A DNA stretch of 49,090 nt from NCBI GenBank assembly GCA_021161905.1, contig JAGGZT010000013.1:1-49090 (forward strand), in the 5' to 3' direction. Positions 17,569 to 25,871 of this stretch are shown in pieces. Source of the stretch: Acidobacteriota bacterium (GTDB lineage: Bacteria; Acidobacteriota; B3-B38; Guanabaribacteriales; JAGGZT01). The notes beneath the pieces are model-generated. The model was not told where the DNA came from. It did not search any database and was given only the letters and a program-made list of their open reading frames with translations. Positions within the stretch are counted from its first letter, which is position 1. Every line of letters begins with the position of its first letter. The position numbers were made by a program, and so were the translations under genes.

Positions 17569-18666
17569 CTATGTGGCGGGTTTGATCCAGACAACCGGAT
17601 GGATGAATTTTATCTCCTTCCTTTTCAAACTTATCGGGGGGTATTTCGGGTTGATGGAATAGAGTATCACCCGGTCTCCGGCGAAGGTCACCTTTTTTAG
17701 GTAGACCTCATCGCTTACCGTTCGCACCACTGCTATCGAGTTATTCCCCGCCTCCTTTTCCGGTGAGACGATGACGATATCGTTCTCATCGAGCTTGGGG
17801 GACATAGAATCGCCCTTCACCTTGAGGGCGTAGGCTGAGGGGTCGGTGACATCATGGGGCCGGGGGAGATATTCATCGGAGGCACCAGGGGGGTAGTCCT
17901 GATCGGTGTAGGGACGCCCGAGGCCAGCATCGGCATAGGAGATTATCGGTATCGGGGGAAGTGGTGAGGGGGGGATCCTCCCCAATTCCTCTTCTTCTTT
18001 TTCCTTGGTCAGGGTTTCGACGAGGACCACCCTCTTTTCCAGGGAAGGGTCGTATGGAGGGAGGATCTTCAGCATCTTTCTTAACCCCCGATCGAGTGCT
18101 TCCGCCTTGCAGATATCAAGCCCCCTCTCCCTGAGGAAGGAGAGCATCGTCTTTATCTCCTCTTCCCTCAGGTGGGGGTCAGCGCGGAGCCTCTTTTCTT
18201 CCTGAGCGAGGTCGATCCTCTCCCGTTCCACGATCTCCACCTCGTTTATGAGATGACAGCTCACCGCGATCGTCTCTCCCCGCGACTCATCGGTGAACCG
18301 GAAGCGGATGTCCCTTCTTTTTGCTTCGGCGAGTAGTTTTTTGTCCACCTCGAGGAGGAAGGGGAGGTCGCCGATCCATACCAGTCGATCCCCTGGTTTG
18401 AAGCGGAAGAAGGGGCGGGGTTCGTAGTAGGGTTTGAGGTCGGCTGGGGCTTTATCCCTTTTGGCGATGAGGGCGAGCTCTCCTGGGTCGAGCCCGAGCC
18501 CGCGGGCGAGCTTGAGGATGATGGCGTCGTCCGGGATCCTGAGTCCCCTTATTATCTTTGAGATGTAGTCGGCGGATACGCCGGTGAGTTTTTCTGCCTC
18601 GGCATAGGTTTCGATGCCCAGTTCTTTGAGTTTTCGTTTGAGGTAGTTGGCGAACTCGTTTGGCAT
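17569..18666 (-). CDS. Phage repressor: XRE HTH plus S24 (LexA/CI-type) autoprotease
   Basis: A 365-residue repressor. The N-terminal HTH (about 5-65) reads TYAEAEKLTGVSADYISKII. A central helical, charged region (about 90-230) is longer than in lambda CI. The C-terminal S24 domain has a putative Ala-Gly cleavage bond in SYADAGLGRP, the catalytic Ser in KGDSMSPKL and a Lys in VYLKKVTF. RecA-stimulated self-cleavage on DNA damage is the family's behaviour and is inferred here. An AAAGGAG site lies 8 bases before ATG 18666. It is divergent from the Cro-like gene, with operators between the -35 and -10 boxes of both promoters. It ends 6 bases from era, convergent with it. Confidence 0.92.
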   Translation of the reverse strand: MPNEFANYLKRKLKELGIETYAEAEKLTGVSADYISKIIRGLRIPDDAIILKLARGLGLDPGELALIAKRDKAPADLKPYYEPRPFFRFKPGDRLVWIGDLPFLLEVDKKLLAEAKRRDIRFRFTDESRGETIAVSCHLINEVEIVERERIDLAQEEKRLRADPHLREEEIKTMLSFLRERGLDICKAEALDRGLRKMLKILPPYDPSLEKRVVLVETLTKEKEEEELGRIPPSPLPPIPIISYADAGLGRPYTDQDYPPGASDEYLPRPHDVTDPSAYALKVKGDSMSPKLDENDIVIVSPEKEAGNNSIAVVRTVSDEVYLKKVTFAGDRVILYSINPKYPPISLKRKEIKFIHPVVWIKPAT

Positions 18667-18685
18667 AGTGTAGCTCCTTTAGGGG

Positions 18686-18714
18686 AGGATAATACATACT
18701 GTCTGTATTGTCAA
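18686..18714 (-). promoter_or_regulatory. Leftward promoter of the repressor gene, containing an operator
   Basis: On the minus strand TTGACA (18714-18709) and TATCCT (18691-18686) are 17 bases apart. The spacer holds operator 1 almost exactly, suggesting autorepression. The start codon lies at 18666. Confidence 0.65.
18694..18706. promoter_or_regulatory. Operator 1 (ACATAC-T-GTCTGT)
   Basis: A 6-1-6 inverted repeat with one mismatch from ACAGAC-n-GTCTGT, flanked by AT on both sides. It lies inside the spacer of the repressor promoter. Two perfect copies occur at 18756 and 19015. Confidence 0.75.
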
Positions 18715-18744
18715 GTATTATTTTACGGGGGATGGATTTTTCCC

Positions 18745-18773
18745 TTGACTTTAAGACAGACAGTCTGTATGAT
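18745..18773 (+). promoter_or_regulatory. Rightward (PR-like) promoter of the Cro-like gene
   Basis: TTGACT (18745-18750) and TATGAT (18768-18773) are 17 bases apart, a near-consensus sigma-70 promoter. The spacer holds operator 2. It would drive the Cro-like gene at 18795 and genes beyond it. Confidence 0.75.
18756..18768. promoter_or_regulatory. Operator 2 (ACAGAC-A-GTCTGT)
   Basis: A perfect 6-1-6 palindrome between the -35 and -10 of the rightward promoter; its last base overlaps the -10 box. Its centre is 62 bases from operator 1. Confidence 0.8.
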
Positions 18774-18794
18774 AATACCGGGAGGAAGAGAAAA

Positions 18795-19034
18795 ATGAGG
18801 TTCGACCACCATAAACTAAAAATGCTAAGGCTCTCCCGAGGCTACTCCTTGGGTCAGTTCGCCCGCCTGCTGGCGGTGAGAACGGGCCTCCGGGTGAGCA
18901 GAAGCGCAGTGAGCCTCTGGGAGCGGGGCAAGGCAACCCCGTCTTTGAGCTCACTCATCGCCATCAGTGCCTTTTACGGTCTTGAACCCGGTTATTTTTT
19001 TACCAAATCTGAAGACAGACAGTCTGTATTATGA
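18795..19034 (+). CDS. Cro-like XRE-family regulator
   Basis: A 79-residue single-domain HTH protein. The helices read KLKMLRLSRGYSLGQFARLL and SRSAVSLWERGKATPS, the typical XRE pattern with W-E-x-G-K after the recognition helix. ATG 18795 has GGAGGAAGAG just upstream; earlier in-frame codons fall inside the promoter and are rejected. It is divergent from the S24 repressor and probably competes for the same ACAGAC-n-GTCTGT operators. The third operator lies within its last codons. Its stop overlaps the next gene (ATGA at 19031), coupling it to the Cas4/AddB-like gene. Confidence 0.85.
   Translation: MRFDHHKLKMLRLSRGYSLGQFARLLAVRTGLRVSRSAVSLWERGKATPSLSSLIAISAFYGLEPGYFFTKSEDRQSVL
19015..19027. 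promoter_or_regulatory. Operator 3, at the Cro-like/Cas4-like gene junction
   Basis: A third, perfect ACAGAC-A-GTCTGT palindrome inside the end of the Cro-like gene, 3 bases before ATG 19031. No clear -35 is seen, so it may act as a roadblock or a DNA-looping partner of operators 1 and 2. Confidence 0.75.
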
Positions 19035-19912
19035 GGAACGGAATAAACTCGCTCTCGCAGGAGGAAATAACCCTCTACCTCACCTGCCCCCGTGCCTTCT
19101 ACCTCGCTCATATCAGAGGGGTCACCCGGGAGTTCATCCCTGCCCAGGCGATCGCCGGCTCTGCAGTAAAGGAGGTCATAAGGCTCATAAATATGAACGA
19201 GGAGACGAAAAAAGCGCTTCCTTATCTTTTTGCCACCATCTACGAGAGGATGAGATGGGGATACGAGCTCCAGGGAATAAGGGTGATTGCGGATGGTGCC
19301 TTCTCCCTCTCTCCCTATGTCACTATGATCGAAGGCTACCTGAGAAAGCGGGAAAAGGATGGGGGGCGGACCATCCTTTTCCGGGTTCCCTTCCGCTTCG
19401 AGATCGCTCCCTTTTCCTCTCGCTATTCCTTCTTCGGGGTGCTTGATGAGCTAAGGGAGGAGAAGGACGGAAGAATGATCCTTTTCTCCCTCACCACCGC
19501 CAGAGGGAAAGGTGGCTATCAGCTTGAGCTCTTCCGTTCCTCCTCCCTCGGGATGTCCGCCTATGCCCTCCGCTACGGGGAGCTCTTCATCTCCGGGAGG
19601 TGGTGCTCCCTTTCCTTGGTTCCTGATGCCTTAGGGGTTTATTTCCTCCGGGATCACCTTCCCTACAGCCGGGGAGGAAGGAAGCAGGTAGAGGGGAGGC
19701 TCATCCGATACCGGGCAGGGGAGGAGCGAGGTCCGGGGATCCATCTCCTTCCCTGGGACGAGGGGGATTTCGCCGGGCTATCGAGGGAGCTCGCCCGGAT
19801 CTTCGCTGCGGTGAAGCGGGGGGAGTTCTTCCGTTCTCCCAACCTTTTCTGTGGAAGGTTCTGTGGCTATTCCCGCTACTGTCGGGAGGATTTCCTTTTC
19901 AAGGAGGCTTAG
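19031..19912 (+). CDS. PD-(D/E)XK family Cas4/AddB-like Fe-S protein with degenerate active site
   Basis: A 293-residue protein with the layout of Cas4/AddB-type RecB nucleases. One Cys sits near the N-terminus (C19 in YLTCPRAFYL), and a C-terminal cluster (C274, C278, C284 in NLFCGRFCGYSRYC) fits a 4Fe-4S site. The core holds FFGVLDEL (motif II Asp) and the later QLELFRSSSLGMSAYAL helix (motif IV). The expected E/D-x-K of motif III is replaced by FSLTTAR, so nuclease activity may be lost. It is coupled to the Cro-like gene by ATGA overlap. In phages such proteins handle DNA ends or counter host CRISPR; the role here is unknown. Confidence 0.7.
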   Translation: MRNGINSLSQEEITLYLTCPRAFYLAHIRGVTREFIPAQAIAGSAVKEVIRLINMNEETKKALPYLFATIYERMRWGYELQGIRVIADGAFSLSPYVTMIEGYLRKREKDGGRTILFRVPFRFEIAPFSSRYSFFGVLDELREEKDGRMILFSLTTARGKGGYQLELFRSSSLGMSAYALRYGELFISGRWCSLSLVPDALGVYFLRDHLPYSRGGRKQVEGRLIRYRAGEERGPGIHLLPWDEGDFAGLSRELARIFAAVKRGEFFRSPNLFCGRFCGYSRYCREDFLFKEA

Positions 19913-20254
19913 ATGAACCCGGAGATCCCTGATTGGTGTTTCAAGGAGGTCCTTTATCCCGAGGAGGTGCTTTCCCGTCTCCCTGAGGAGCGAGGATTAT
20001 GGTACGAATCGCCCGAAGAGCGGGAGGAGAGATGGCGTCGTGAGGAGTGGAAGGAAAGGGTTCTTCCTGAGGTGTTGCGGATCGCGAAGAGGAGACTCAC
20101 TCCCTCGCAATATAGGGTGCTTTCCCTGTTTCTTTCCGGAAAGTCCCAACGGGAGATCAGCCTCATCTTAGGGCTCAGTCGGAATACGATCAGGGCTTAC
20201 TGGTTGATTCTGTTAAGAAAGCTTAAAAAATATACCGCCCATCTTGCCTATTAA
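19913..20254 (+). CDS. Sigma-70 region 4 / LuxR-like HTH protein, probable late-gene regulator
   Basis: A 113-residue protein starting 1 base after the previous stop, with AAGGAGG in front. The C-terminal half is an HTH of the sigma region 4/LuxR kind: LTPSQYRVLSLFLSGKSQRE, then LILGLSRNTIRAYWLILLRK. The N-terminal half is acidic and Trp-rich (PDWCFKEV, ERWRREEWKE) and unfamiliar. Its position directly before the terminase small subunit is where many phages keep late transcription activators (ArpU/RinA-like proteins). Control of the structural operon is inferred from this context only. Confidence 0.7.
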   Translation: MNPEIPDWCFKEVLYPEEVLSRLPEERGLWYESPEEREERWRREEWKERVLPEVLRIAKRRLTPSQYRVLSLFLSGKSQREISLILGLSRNTIRAYWLILLRKLKKYTAHLAY

Positions 20255-20269
20255 TGGAGGGGGAAATAA

Positions 20270-20710
20270 ATGGCTTCTTACTCCAGGAAGATAAGGGAGA
20301 GAGCAAGAAGGCTTTTTGAAAGCGGGATAACCGATGATGCAGAGATCGCCCGGATGGTTGGGGTGAGAAGGAAGGAGACGATCAGGAGGTGGCGGATCGC
20401 TGAGGATTGGGAGGGGAAGAAAGACCCTCATAAGAGGGATATCGAGGAGTACCTCGCCATCATCGACGAGGCGATCGGGGTATTGAAGGAGAGGATCCTC
20501 GAAGGAAGCATCAAGGGCAGCTTCTCCGATCTCGAGAAGCTGATCAGACTTCGTTCATTCCTGGTAGCGAGCGTCACCGAGGGAAGGGATGCCTTATCCA
20601 GAGATATAGGGGAGGATATCTCCGATGAAGAGCTCGATAAGGAGCTTAAAGCTACGGAAGCTCGAATTGCTGCGCTTGAAGGAGAAAAGGGCGAGGAAGG
20701 AACTTTCTGA
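20270..20710 (+). CDS. Terminase small subunit
   Basis: A 146-residue DNA-binding packaging subunit. The N-terminal HTH reads RARRLFESGITDDAEIARMV followed by a second helix with RKETIRRWRIAEDWE, typical of terS. Helical oligomerisation segments (about 60-100) and an acidic coiled tail follow. GGAGGGGGAAATAA precedes ATG 20270. It overlaps the large subunit gene by 86 bases in another frame. The call rests on the HTH and on its place in front of terL. Confidence 0.82.
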   Translation: MASYSRKIRERARRLFESGITDDAEIARMVGVRRKETIRRWRIAEDWEGKKDPHKRDIEEYLAIIDEAIGVLKERILEGSIKGSFSDLEKLIRLRSFLVASVTEGRDALSRDIGEDISDEELDKELKATEARIAALEGEKGEEGTF

Positions 20711-22058
20711 GAAAAGGATCGATATCTTTGCCCGGCTCTACCTCGCCCATTATTTCACCTCCCCATCAGCATCCTTCCACCGGGAGTTGATGATGATCGT
20801 TCAAAACGCCAAAGGGGGAAAGAGAGTGGCTATCGCCGCCCCGAGAGGGCATGGAAAATCGACTATCCTGAGCCTCCTCTTCCCCCTTTGGACCGCCCTT
20901 TTTGGCAAGAGGCGGTTCATCGTGCTCGTCTCCGATACCAAGGACCAGGCAAACCTCAATCTGGCAGCCATCTCCTGCGAGCTTACCGAGAACCCAAGGA
21001 TCAGAGCGGATTTCGGCGAGCTTATAGGGAGGAAATGGACCGGGGAGGAGATACTCCTCTCAAACGGGGTTCGGATAGTGGCTAAAGGCACTGGAAGCAA
21101 GCTCCGGGGCATTCGCAGTTTCGAGCATCGCCCCGACCTCATAATCTGCGACGATCTCGAGAACGACGAGCATGTGGAATCAAAGGAACAGCGGGAGAAG
21201 ATATACCGCTGGTTCACCCGGGCGCTCATCAATACGATGGACCCGGAGGGGGATCTCATCGTCATCGGCACCATCATCCATCACGATTCCCTCCTCTCCC
21301 GGCTTCTCGTCAAGGAGGGGTGGGAGCGTCGGATATTCAAGGCGCTCAGTGATGATGGAGCCCCTCTCTGGCCCTCCCGCTGGAATAAGGAAAGGCTCCT
21401 CGAAAGGAAGAGGGAGATAGGAAGCTTCGCCTTTTCCTCGGAGTTTATGAACGAGCCCCTCCCTCCCGAGGCACGGGTCTTCCCCGAGGAGAAGATCCGC
21501 TATTACCGCCCTGAGGAGATCTCGAAAGCCTCGCTCGATATATATGGGGCAGTCGATCCCGCGATAAGCGGAAGGAAGGAGGCGGATTACTCGGCGATAG
21601 TGACCATCGGGGTCGATGGTTCTGGACGCATATTCGTTCTTTCTGCCGATATCGGGAGGTATTCCCCGAGCCAATTGGTGGAGCGGATCTTCCTCTCCTA
21701 TCTCAGGTTCCATCACTTGGTGATCGGGGTGGAGGCTATCTCCTTCCAGGAGCTCCTCTGCAGGTTCATCGAGGATGAGGGGAGAAGAAGGAGACTATTT
21801 CTTCCGGTGAAGCCCATTGGAGTGCGGGGGGAGAAGAGGAGGCGCATCCTGAGACTCTCTCCTCTGATCGAGCGGGGAACCATCCTCTTTCGTCGCGAGG
21901 ACCGTCTTCTCATCGAACAGCTCATCGAGTTTCCCGCCTCTGCCCACGATGATGGTCCCGATGCCTTGGAGATGGCGGTCTCCTTAGCCAGGGAGGGGAG
22001 GGGCTTTTTTGAGGTGATCTCCGAGCCCGAGCGCCCGGGGGAGATCCAGCTTTGGTAG
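20625..22058 (+). CDS. Terminase large subunit
   Basis: Packaging ATPase-nuclease of 477 residues. Walker A is AAPRGHGKSTI (about 70), Walker B is DLIICDDLEND (about 175), and the coupling motif lies in VIGTIIHHDS. The RNase H-like nuclease domain shows GAVDPAISGRKEADYSA (first Asp), VIGVEAISFQE and DGPDALEMAVSLA (last Asp). Domain order and length match phage terL. ATG 20625 lies far inside terS; a later in-frame start such as TTG 20667 is possible, because the first 20 residues look like a basic extension. Confidence 0.95.
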   Translation: MKSSIRSLKLRKLELLRLKEKRARKELSEKRIDIFARLYLAHYFTSPSASFHRELMMIVQNAKGGKRVAIAAPRGHGKSTILSLLFPLWTALFGKRRFIVLVSDTKDQANLNLAAISCELTENPRIRADFGELIGRKWTGEEILLSNGVRIVAKGTGSKLRGIRSFEHRPDLIICDDLENDEHVESKEQREKIYRWFTRALINTMDPEGDLIVIGTIIHHDSLLSRLLVKEGWERRIFKALSDDGAPLWPSRWNKERLLERKREIGSFAFSSEFMNEPLPPEARVFPEEKIRYYRPEEISKASLDIYGAVDPAISGRKEADYSAIVTIGVDGSGRIFVLSADIGRYSPSQLVERIFLSYLRFHHLVIGVEAISFQELLCRFIEDEGRRRRLFLPVKPIGVRGEKRRRILRLSPLIERGTILFRREDRLLIEQLIEFPASAHDDGPDALEMAVSLAREGRGFFEVISEPERPGEIQLW

Positions 22059-22070
22059 AAGGGGTGAGTG

Positions 22071-23465
22071 ATGTTCGAATTTATCTCGGCTTGGCTTGAG
22101 AAGAAAAGATACGAACGGGAAAGATACCGTTTCGCCCGGAAGAGGCTCGTTGAGGCTTCCTCTTTTCTCCGGGATGAGGATGAGGGTGAGTATCAGCTAA
22201 TAGCCTCTGGAGGGAAGGACTTTTCCGAGCTCGATCAGAAAACGATGCTCGAGCGGGCGCGGGAGTTGTGGAAGAGCAACCCCCATGCCCGGGGGATAGT
22301 AAGGACGCTTGAGAAATTCGTCCTGGGAAGAGGGGTAAGGATAATCGCCCACGACGAGAATCCACGGGTTCAGGAGTGGTGGGATGAGTTCGCTCATGAG
22401 AACGATTTCGAAAGGAGAACGCGGGAGATAGTCCGCCGTTCCTTCCGCGACGGAGAGTGTTTCCTCCGCTATTTCGTGAACGAGGAGACGGGAAGGGTAA
22501 AACTCCGCTTCCTCGAGCCAGAGGAGATAGCTGATCCCGAGGGAAGGGTGAGCTACGGTATCGAGACCGACCCGGATGATATCGAGACCCCACTCCGCTA
22601 CTTCCGGGCGCGGAACGGGAGGCTCATCGAGATCATCCCCGCCCGGTTTATCCAGCACATAAAGATCCTGGTCGATTCCAATGTGAAACGAGGTCTCTCC
22701 TTCCTCTATGTGGTAATGCCCCTGATCAGCAAGTACGAGCAGTGGCTCAACGACCGGATCGTGCTCAACAAGATCAGATCAGCGGTGGCGATAATCAGGA
22801 AGGTCTCCGCCCCTCGAGGGGAGCTTACTGCCTTCTCCCGCGAGGGACTTACCGACGCTGGACGGAGGAGGATGTGGAAGCCCGGCTCCATCATCACCGT
22901 GAGCGAGGGGGTGGATTATCAGATACTCTCTCCCAACCTCCAGGCGCACGATGTCCAGTACGATGGGAGGAACATCCTCCTCGCCATCGCCTCCGGTTGC
23001 GGTCTTGCGGAGTATATGGTCTCTGCTGATGCGAGCAACGCCAACTACGCCTCCACGATGGTCGCCGAATCCCCATCGGTCCGCGAGTTTGAAGACTGGC
23101 AGCAGTTCTTCGAGGTGGAGTTCGCCGAGATATTCCGCCGGGTTATAAGCGCTGGCATCGAAATGGGTGCTCTTCCCGCGGAGAAAGAGGTGACCTATTA
23201 CGAGACCGGAGAAGACGGGGTCAGGGTCTCCCGGAGGAGACTGGTGAAGACGAGCCTAAGCTGTGATGTCCTCTTCCCTCCCCTTGTTCACAGAAACATC
23301 AAGGAGGAAACCGAAGCCCTCAGGATGCACAAGGAGATGGGGATCGTCTCCAACCACACCTTGGCGGGGAAACTCGGCTACGACTATCGGGTGGAGCTGG
23401 AGAAGATGAGGAAAGAGGAAGGGGAGAAAAAGGGGGACATCCCTTTACGAGACAAGGAGGAGTGA
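22071..23465 (+). CDS. Portal protein
   Basis: A 464-residue portal protein. RARELWKSNPHARGIVRTLE (about 60-80) and the following FVLGRGVRI match the lambda-type portal N-terminal region. EFAHENDFERRTREIVRRSF and the FLEPEEIADPEG block also fit. The C-terminal half contains the tunnel-forming helices, including FEDWQQFFEVEFAE. GTG 22068 precedes ATG 22071; the latter has the better spacing to GAAGGGGTGAG. It ends 3 bases before the protease gene, as expected for the portal - protease - capsid order. It would form the dodecameric DNA entry ring of the head. Confidence 0.88.
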   Translation: MFEFISAWLEKKRYERERYRFARKRLVEASSFLRDEDEGEYQLIASGGKDFSELDQKTMLERARELWKSNPHARGIVRTLEKFVLGRGVRIIAHDENPRVQEWWDEFAHENDFERRTREIVRRSFRDGECFLRYFVNEETGRVKLRFLEPEEIADPEGRVSYGIETDPDDIETPLRYFRARNGRLIEIIPARFIQHIKILVDSNVKRGLSFLYVVMPLISKYEQWLNDRIVLNKIRSAVAIIRKVSAPRGELTAFSREGLTDAGRRRMWKPGSIITVSEGVDYQILSPNLQAHDVQYDGRNILLAIASGCGLAEYMVSADASNANYASTMVAESPSVREFEDWQQFFEVEFAEIFRRVISAGIEMGALPAEKEVTYYETGEDGVRVSRRRLVKTSLSCDVLFPPLVHRNIKEETEALRMHKEMGIVSNHTLAGKLGYDYRVELEKMRKEEGEKKGDIPLRDKEE

Positions 23466-23468
23466 ATA

Positions 23469-24311
23469 ATGGCGAAGGATAAAGATCTCTCCTCATCGGT
23501 GAGAACGATCGAGCTCAAGGAGGAGGTGCTCTCCTCACCGCTGGTAGAGGCGAGGCTCGATCGGGAGAGGAACATAATCCGCGGTATCTCCCTTCTTTCC
23601 ACCGTGAGCAGGAACGGAAGGAGATATACCGAGGAGGCGCTTAAGAAGGCGATCCCCCTTTTCGAGGGGGCGAAGACCTTTGCCAATCACCCGAAGCCAG
23701 CGGAGCGAGGTGAGGTGCGGGATGTGCGAGACCTCATTGGAAGGTGCTTCAATATCCGCTATGAGGAGGGAAAGCTCAAGGGGGACCTTGAGGTCCTTGA
23801 ATCCCATAAGGATTGGGTTTTCCCCTTGGCGGAGCAGGCGAGCGATCTCGTTGGTCTCTCCATAAACGCGAGGGGTAAGGTACGGCTGTCCGATGAGGGT
23901 GAGGTGGTAGAGGAGATCGTCCTTGTCCGTTCGGTGGACCTCGTCTCCGAGCCAGCAGCGACCATCAATCTCTTCGAAAGCAGAGAGAAGGGGTTAAGGG
24001 CGATGGTCGATGAGCTGGTGGAAGCCCTGGCAAGGGAGCAGGAGAAGGTGAGGAGGCTTGAGCGTGAGCTCGCCATCGAGCGGGCGCTTTCTCGCTCTCG
24101 ACTTCGGGGCGAGGATATAACCGAGGCTTTTCGGGAGGCTCTTTCTTCCGTCCCCGATCTTTCCGCGGTTTCTCGGTTGATCAGGGATCGGGAGGCGCTC
24201 CTTTTTTCTCCGAGGAAATGGGTCTCGGGTATGGGCGAGGAGAAGGAGCTTTTCCCTGGGAAGGGATGTTTTCCCGATGAGCTATTCATCAAAGCGGTTA
24301 AAGGGAGGTAG
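23469..24311 (+). CDS. Prohead protease with fused scaffold-like tail
   Basis: A 280-residue protein. The first 170 residues look like a herpesvirus/phage-type maturation protease: GISLLSTVSRNGRRYTEEAL, KTFANHPKP with a candidate catalytic His (about 78), VGLSINARGKV with a candidate Ser (about 133) and VRSVDLVSEPAATINLF. The remaining part is a charged coiled coil (about 180-225) ending in a basic segment, which fits an internal scaffold that is degraded on maturation. Its position between portal and capsid supports this. The exact peptidase family is not resolved. Confidence 0.8.
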   Translation: MAKDKDLSSSVRTIELKEEVLSSPLVEARLDRERNIIRGISLLSTVSRNGRRYTEEALKKAIPLFEGAKTFANHPKPAERGEVRDVRDLIGRCFNIRYEEGKLKGDLEVLESHKDWVFPLAEQASDLVGLSINARGKVRLSDEGEVVEEIVLVRSVDLVSEPAATINLFESREKGLRAMVDELVEALAREQEKVRRLERELAIERALSRSRLRGEDITEAFREALSSVPDLSAVSRLIRDREALLFSPRKWVSGMGEEKELFPGKGCFPDELFIKAVKGR

Positions 24312-24314
24312 CGA

Positions 24315-24770
24315 ATGTCAAATGTAATGAGGCATCGTTACGGCTATGAGAATCCGAGGTTGTTTGCGGTCGATTCCGCCACGGTGATCGAGATCGGGGA
24401 TCTCCTCTGGCTCGATACCGATGATGTGAAGCCGGCAGCCGATCTACCCTGGAATACCGATCTCGCCACCACCCAGGCTGATTTTTCTGCCAAGTTCGCC
24501 GGGGTAGCGATGGAGGCTTCGCCTGCGGGTCATTCCGGTGAGATTCGGGTGGCGACCACCGGTGTGTTCGAGTTCGACTGTGATTCCGCCACCTTCGAGG
24601 TTGGGGATATGGTGAGTTGTGCCAAGGGTTCCGGCGATTTCCTGGAGAACCAGAAGGTAGTTGCTGTCTCCGCCCATCCCATCGGCAAGGTGGCGCGGAG
24701 AGAGCCGGTGGCGGGGAGCAAGGTACTCGTCGAGATAAGGGCGAGTGTGGTGCCGGCTCCAGCCAGTTAA
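24315..24770 (+). CDS. Capsid decoration/cement-like protein (DUF2190-like)
   Basis: A 151-residue, beta-rich, soluble protein directly before the capsid gene. The pattern IEIGDLLWLDTDDVKPA, then FAGVAMEASPAGHSGEIRVA and TTGVFEFDCDSATFEVGDMV resembles DUF2190-type head proteins, with their repeated 'GVA...GE..V...GVF' layout. Such proteins stabilise the mature capsid on its surface. There is no signal peptide. The assignment comes from pattern and position; the specific family is uncertain. Confidence 0.65.
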   Translation: MSNVMRHRYGYENPRLFAVDSATVIEIGDLLWLDTDDVKPAADLPWNTDLATTQADFSAKFAGVAMEASPAGHSGEIRVATTGVFEFDCDSATFEVGDMVSCAKGSGDFLENQKVVAVSAHPIGKVARREPVAGSKVLVEIRASVVPAPAS

Positions 24771-24796
24771 TTTCTCAAGGTTTAGGAGAGGATGAG

Positions 24797-25792
24797 ATGA
24801 TAAAGGACAAAGGTCAGAACCTGCGCGACCTTTACAACGCTTTAGGGGAGAAGGAGTTTATGGGGAAGATAAGGGAGCTTCTTCATTCCGACCCCCCGAA
24901 GCTTACCCCTGAGGACTTCAGCCTCCGCGAGCTCTGGGAGGCGGTAGGGAGTTCTGCCTTTCCCACCATCACCGGTGAGATAGTCTCGAAGAAGGTCATC
25001 GATGCCTATGAGGCGACCCCGACCATTGGGGAGAAGCTGGTGCATACGGTTCCCTCCCGGAGGAAGCGGGAGAACATCGTCGGCTTCACCGCGGTCGAGG
25101 AGGTGCGGGAGGTTCACGAGGGGATGCCCTATGAGGAGAGCACGGTAGCGGAGAAGGCGGTGGTGGTGGAGAACAGGAAGTTCGGGCGGATCCTCGCCAT
25201 CACCGAGGAGGCGGTGATGGAGGACCAGACGGGGCAGATCCTCGAGCTCGCCGCCCGGTTGGGGGAGAAGGCGAAGCTCTTCAAGGAGAAGATGATCCTC
25301 GATGTAGTCCGTGATGTCGCCGGTACCGCCTACAACGGTTCCCCCCTCTACACTGAGGATCATGGGAACTTCCATTCGGTCGCCTTTGGCACCGATGGTT
25401 CTGGGCTCGAGGAGTCGAAGCGTCTCCTATCCAAGATGAAGGACGAGAATGGCGATCCCATCCTCATCTCGGGGAGGGTGCTCCTTGTACCGCCGGAGCT
25501 GGAGAAGGAGGCGTACAATTTGGTCAGCCCGGTGCTTACCCAGTCCACCTACCACAAGCAGATAATCTCCGAGATCCTTACCTCCCCCTTTATGACCGAT
25601 CCCAACGAGTTCTTCTACGGCGATTTCAAGCGTCAGTTCCGCTATCAGGAGGTTTGGCCCATCCAGGTTCTTCGCTCCAGCCCCGAGAGTGAGGATGCTT
25701 TCTCCCGGGACATCGTGGTCAAGTTCAAGGTTCGGCTTTTTGGCGGTTGTGGGGCGGTGGATTACCGGTATGTGGTTCGTTCTGAGGGCTGA
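24797..25792 (+). CDS. Major capsid protein (HK97 fold expected)
   Basis: A 331-residue head protein. ATG 24797 follows AGGAGAGGATGAG; the frame is open further upstream, but that part overlaps the decoration gene and has unlike composition. Residues about 60-140 (TITGEIVSKKVIDAYEATPT and GRILAITEEAVMEDQTGQI) look like the spine helix and E-loop area of Mu gpT-like capsids. GSPLYTEDHGNFHS (about 180) is also seen in that group. The C-terminal part (RVLLVPPELEKEAYNLV and FYGDFKRQFRYQE) is typical of the A/P-domains. It is followed by a GC-rich hairpin that may tune expression of the genes after it. Confidence 0.85.
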   Translation: MIKDKGQNLRDLYNALGEKEFMGKIRELLHSDPPKLTPEDFSLRELWEAVGSSAFPTITGEIVSKKVIDAYEATPTIGEKLVHTVPSRRKRENIVGFTAVEEVREVHEGMPYEESTVAEKAVVVENRKFGRILAITEEAVMEDQTGQILELAARLGEKAKLFKEKMILDVVRDVAGTAYNGSPLYTEDHGNFHSVAFGTDGSGLEESKRLLSKMKDENGDPILISGRVLLVPPELEKEAYNLVSPVLTQSTYHKQIISEILTSPFMTDPNEFFYGDFKRQFRYQEVWPIQVLRSSPESEDAFSRDIVVKFKVRLFGGCGAVDYRYVVRSEG

Positions 25793-25871
25793 TGCTGTTT
25801 TTTCAGCCAGGGGGATGCTCATCCCGGCGCTACCTCAGCTGGTGGCGGAGGTGTTCGCCGGGAGGAAGCAC

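Noticed and set aside
17540-17600. Attachment site at the era/prophage junction
   Set aside because: No tRNA gene or direct repeat matching the right edge could be found by eye, so no att feature is reported.
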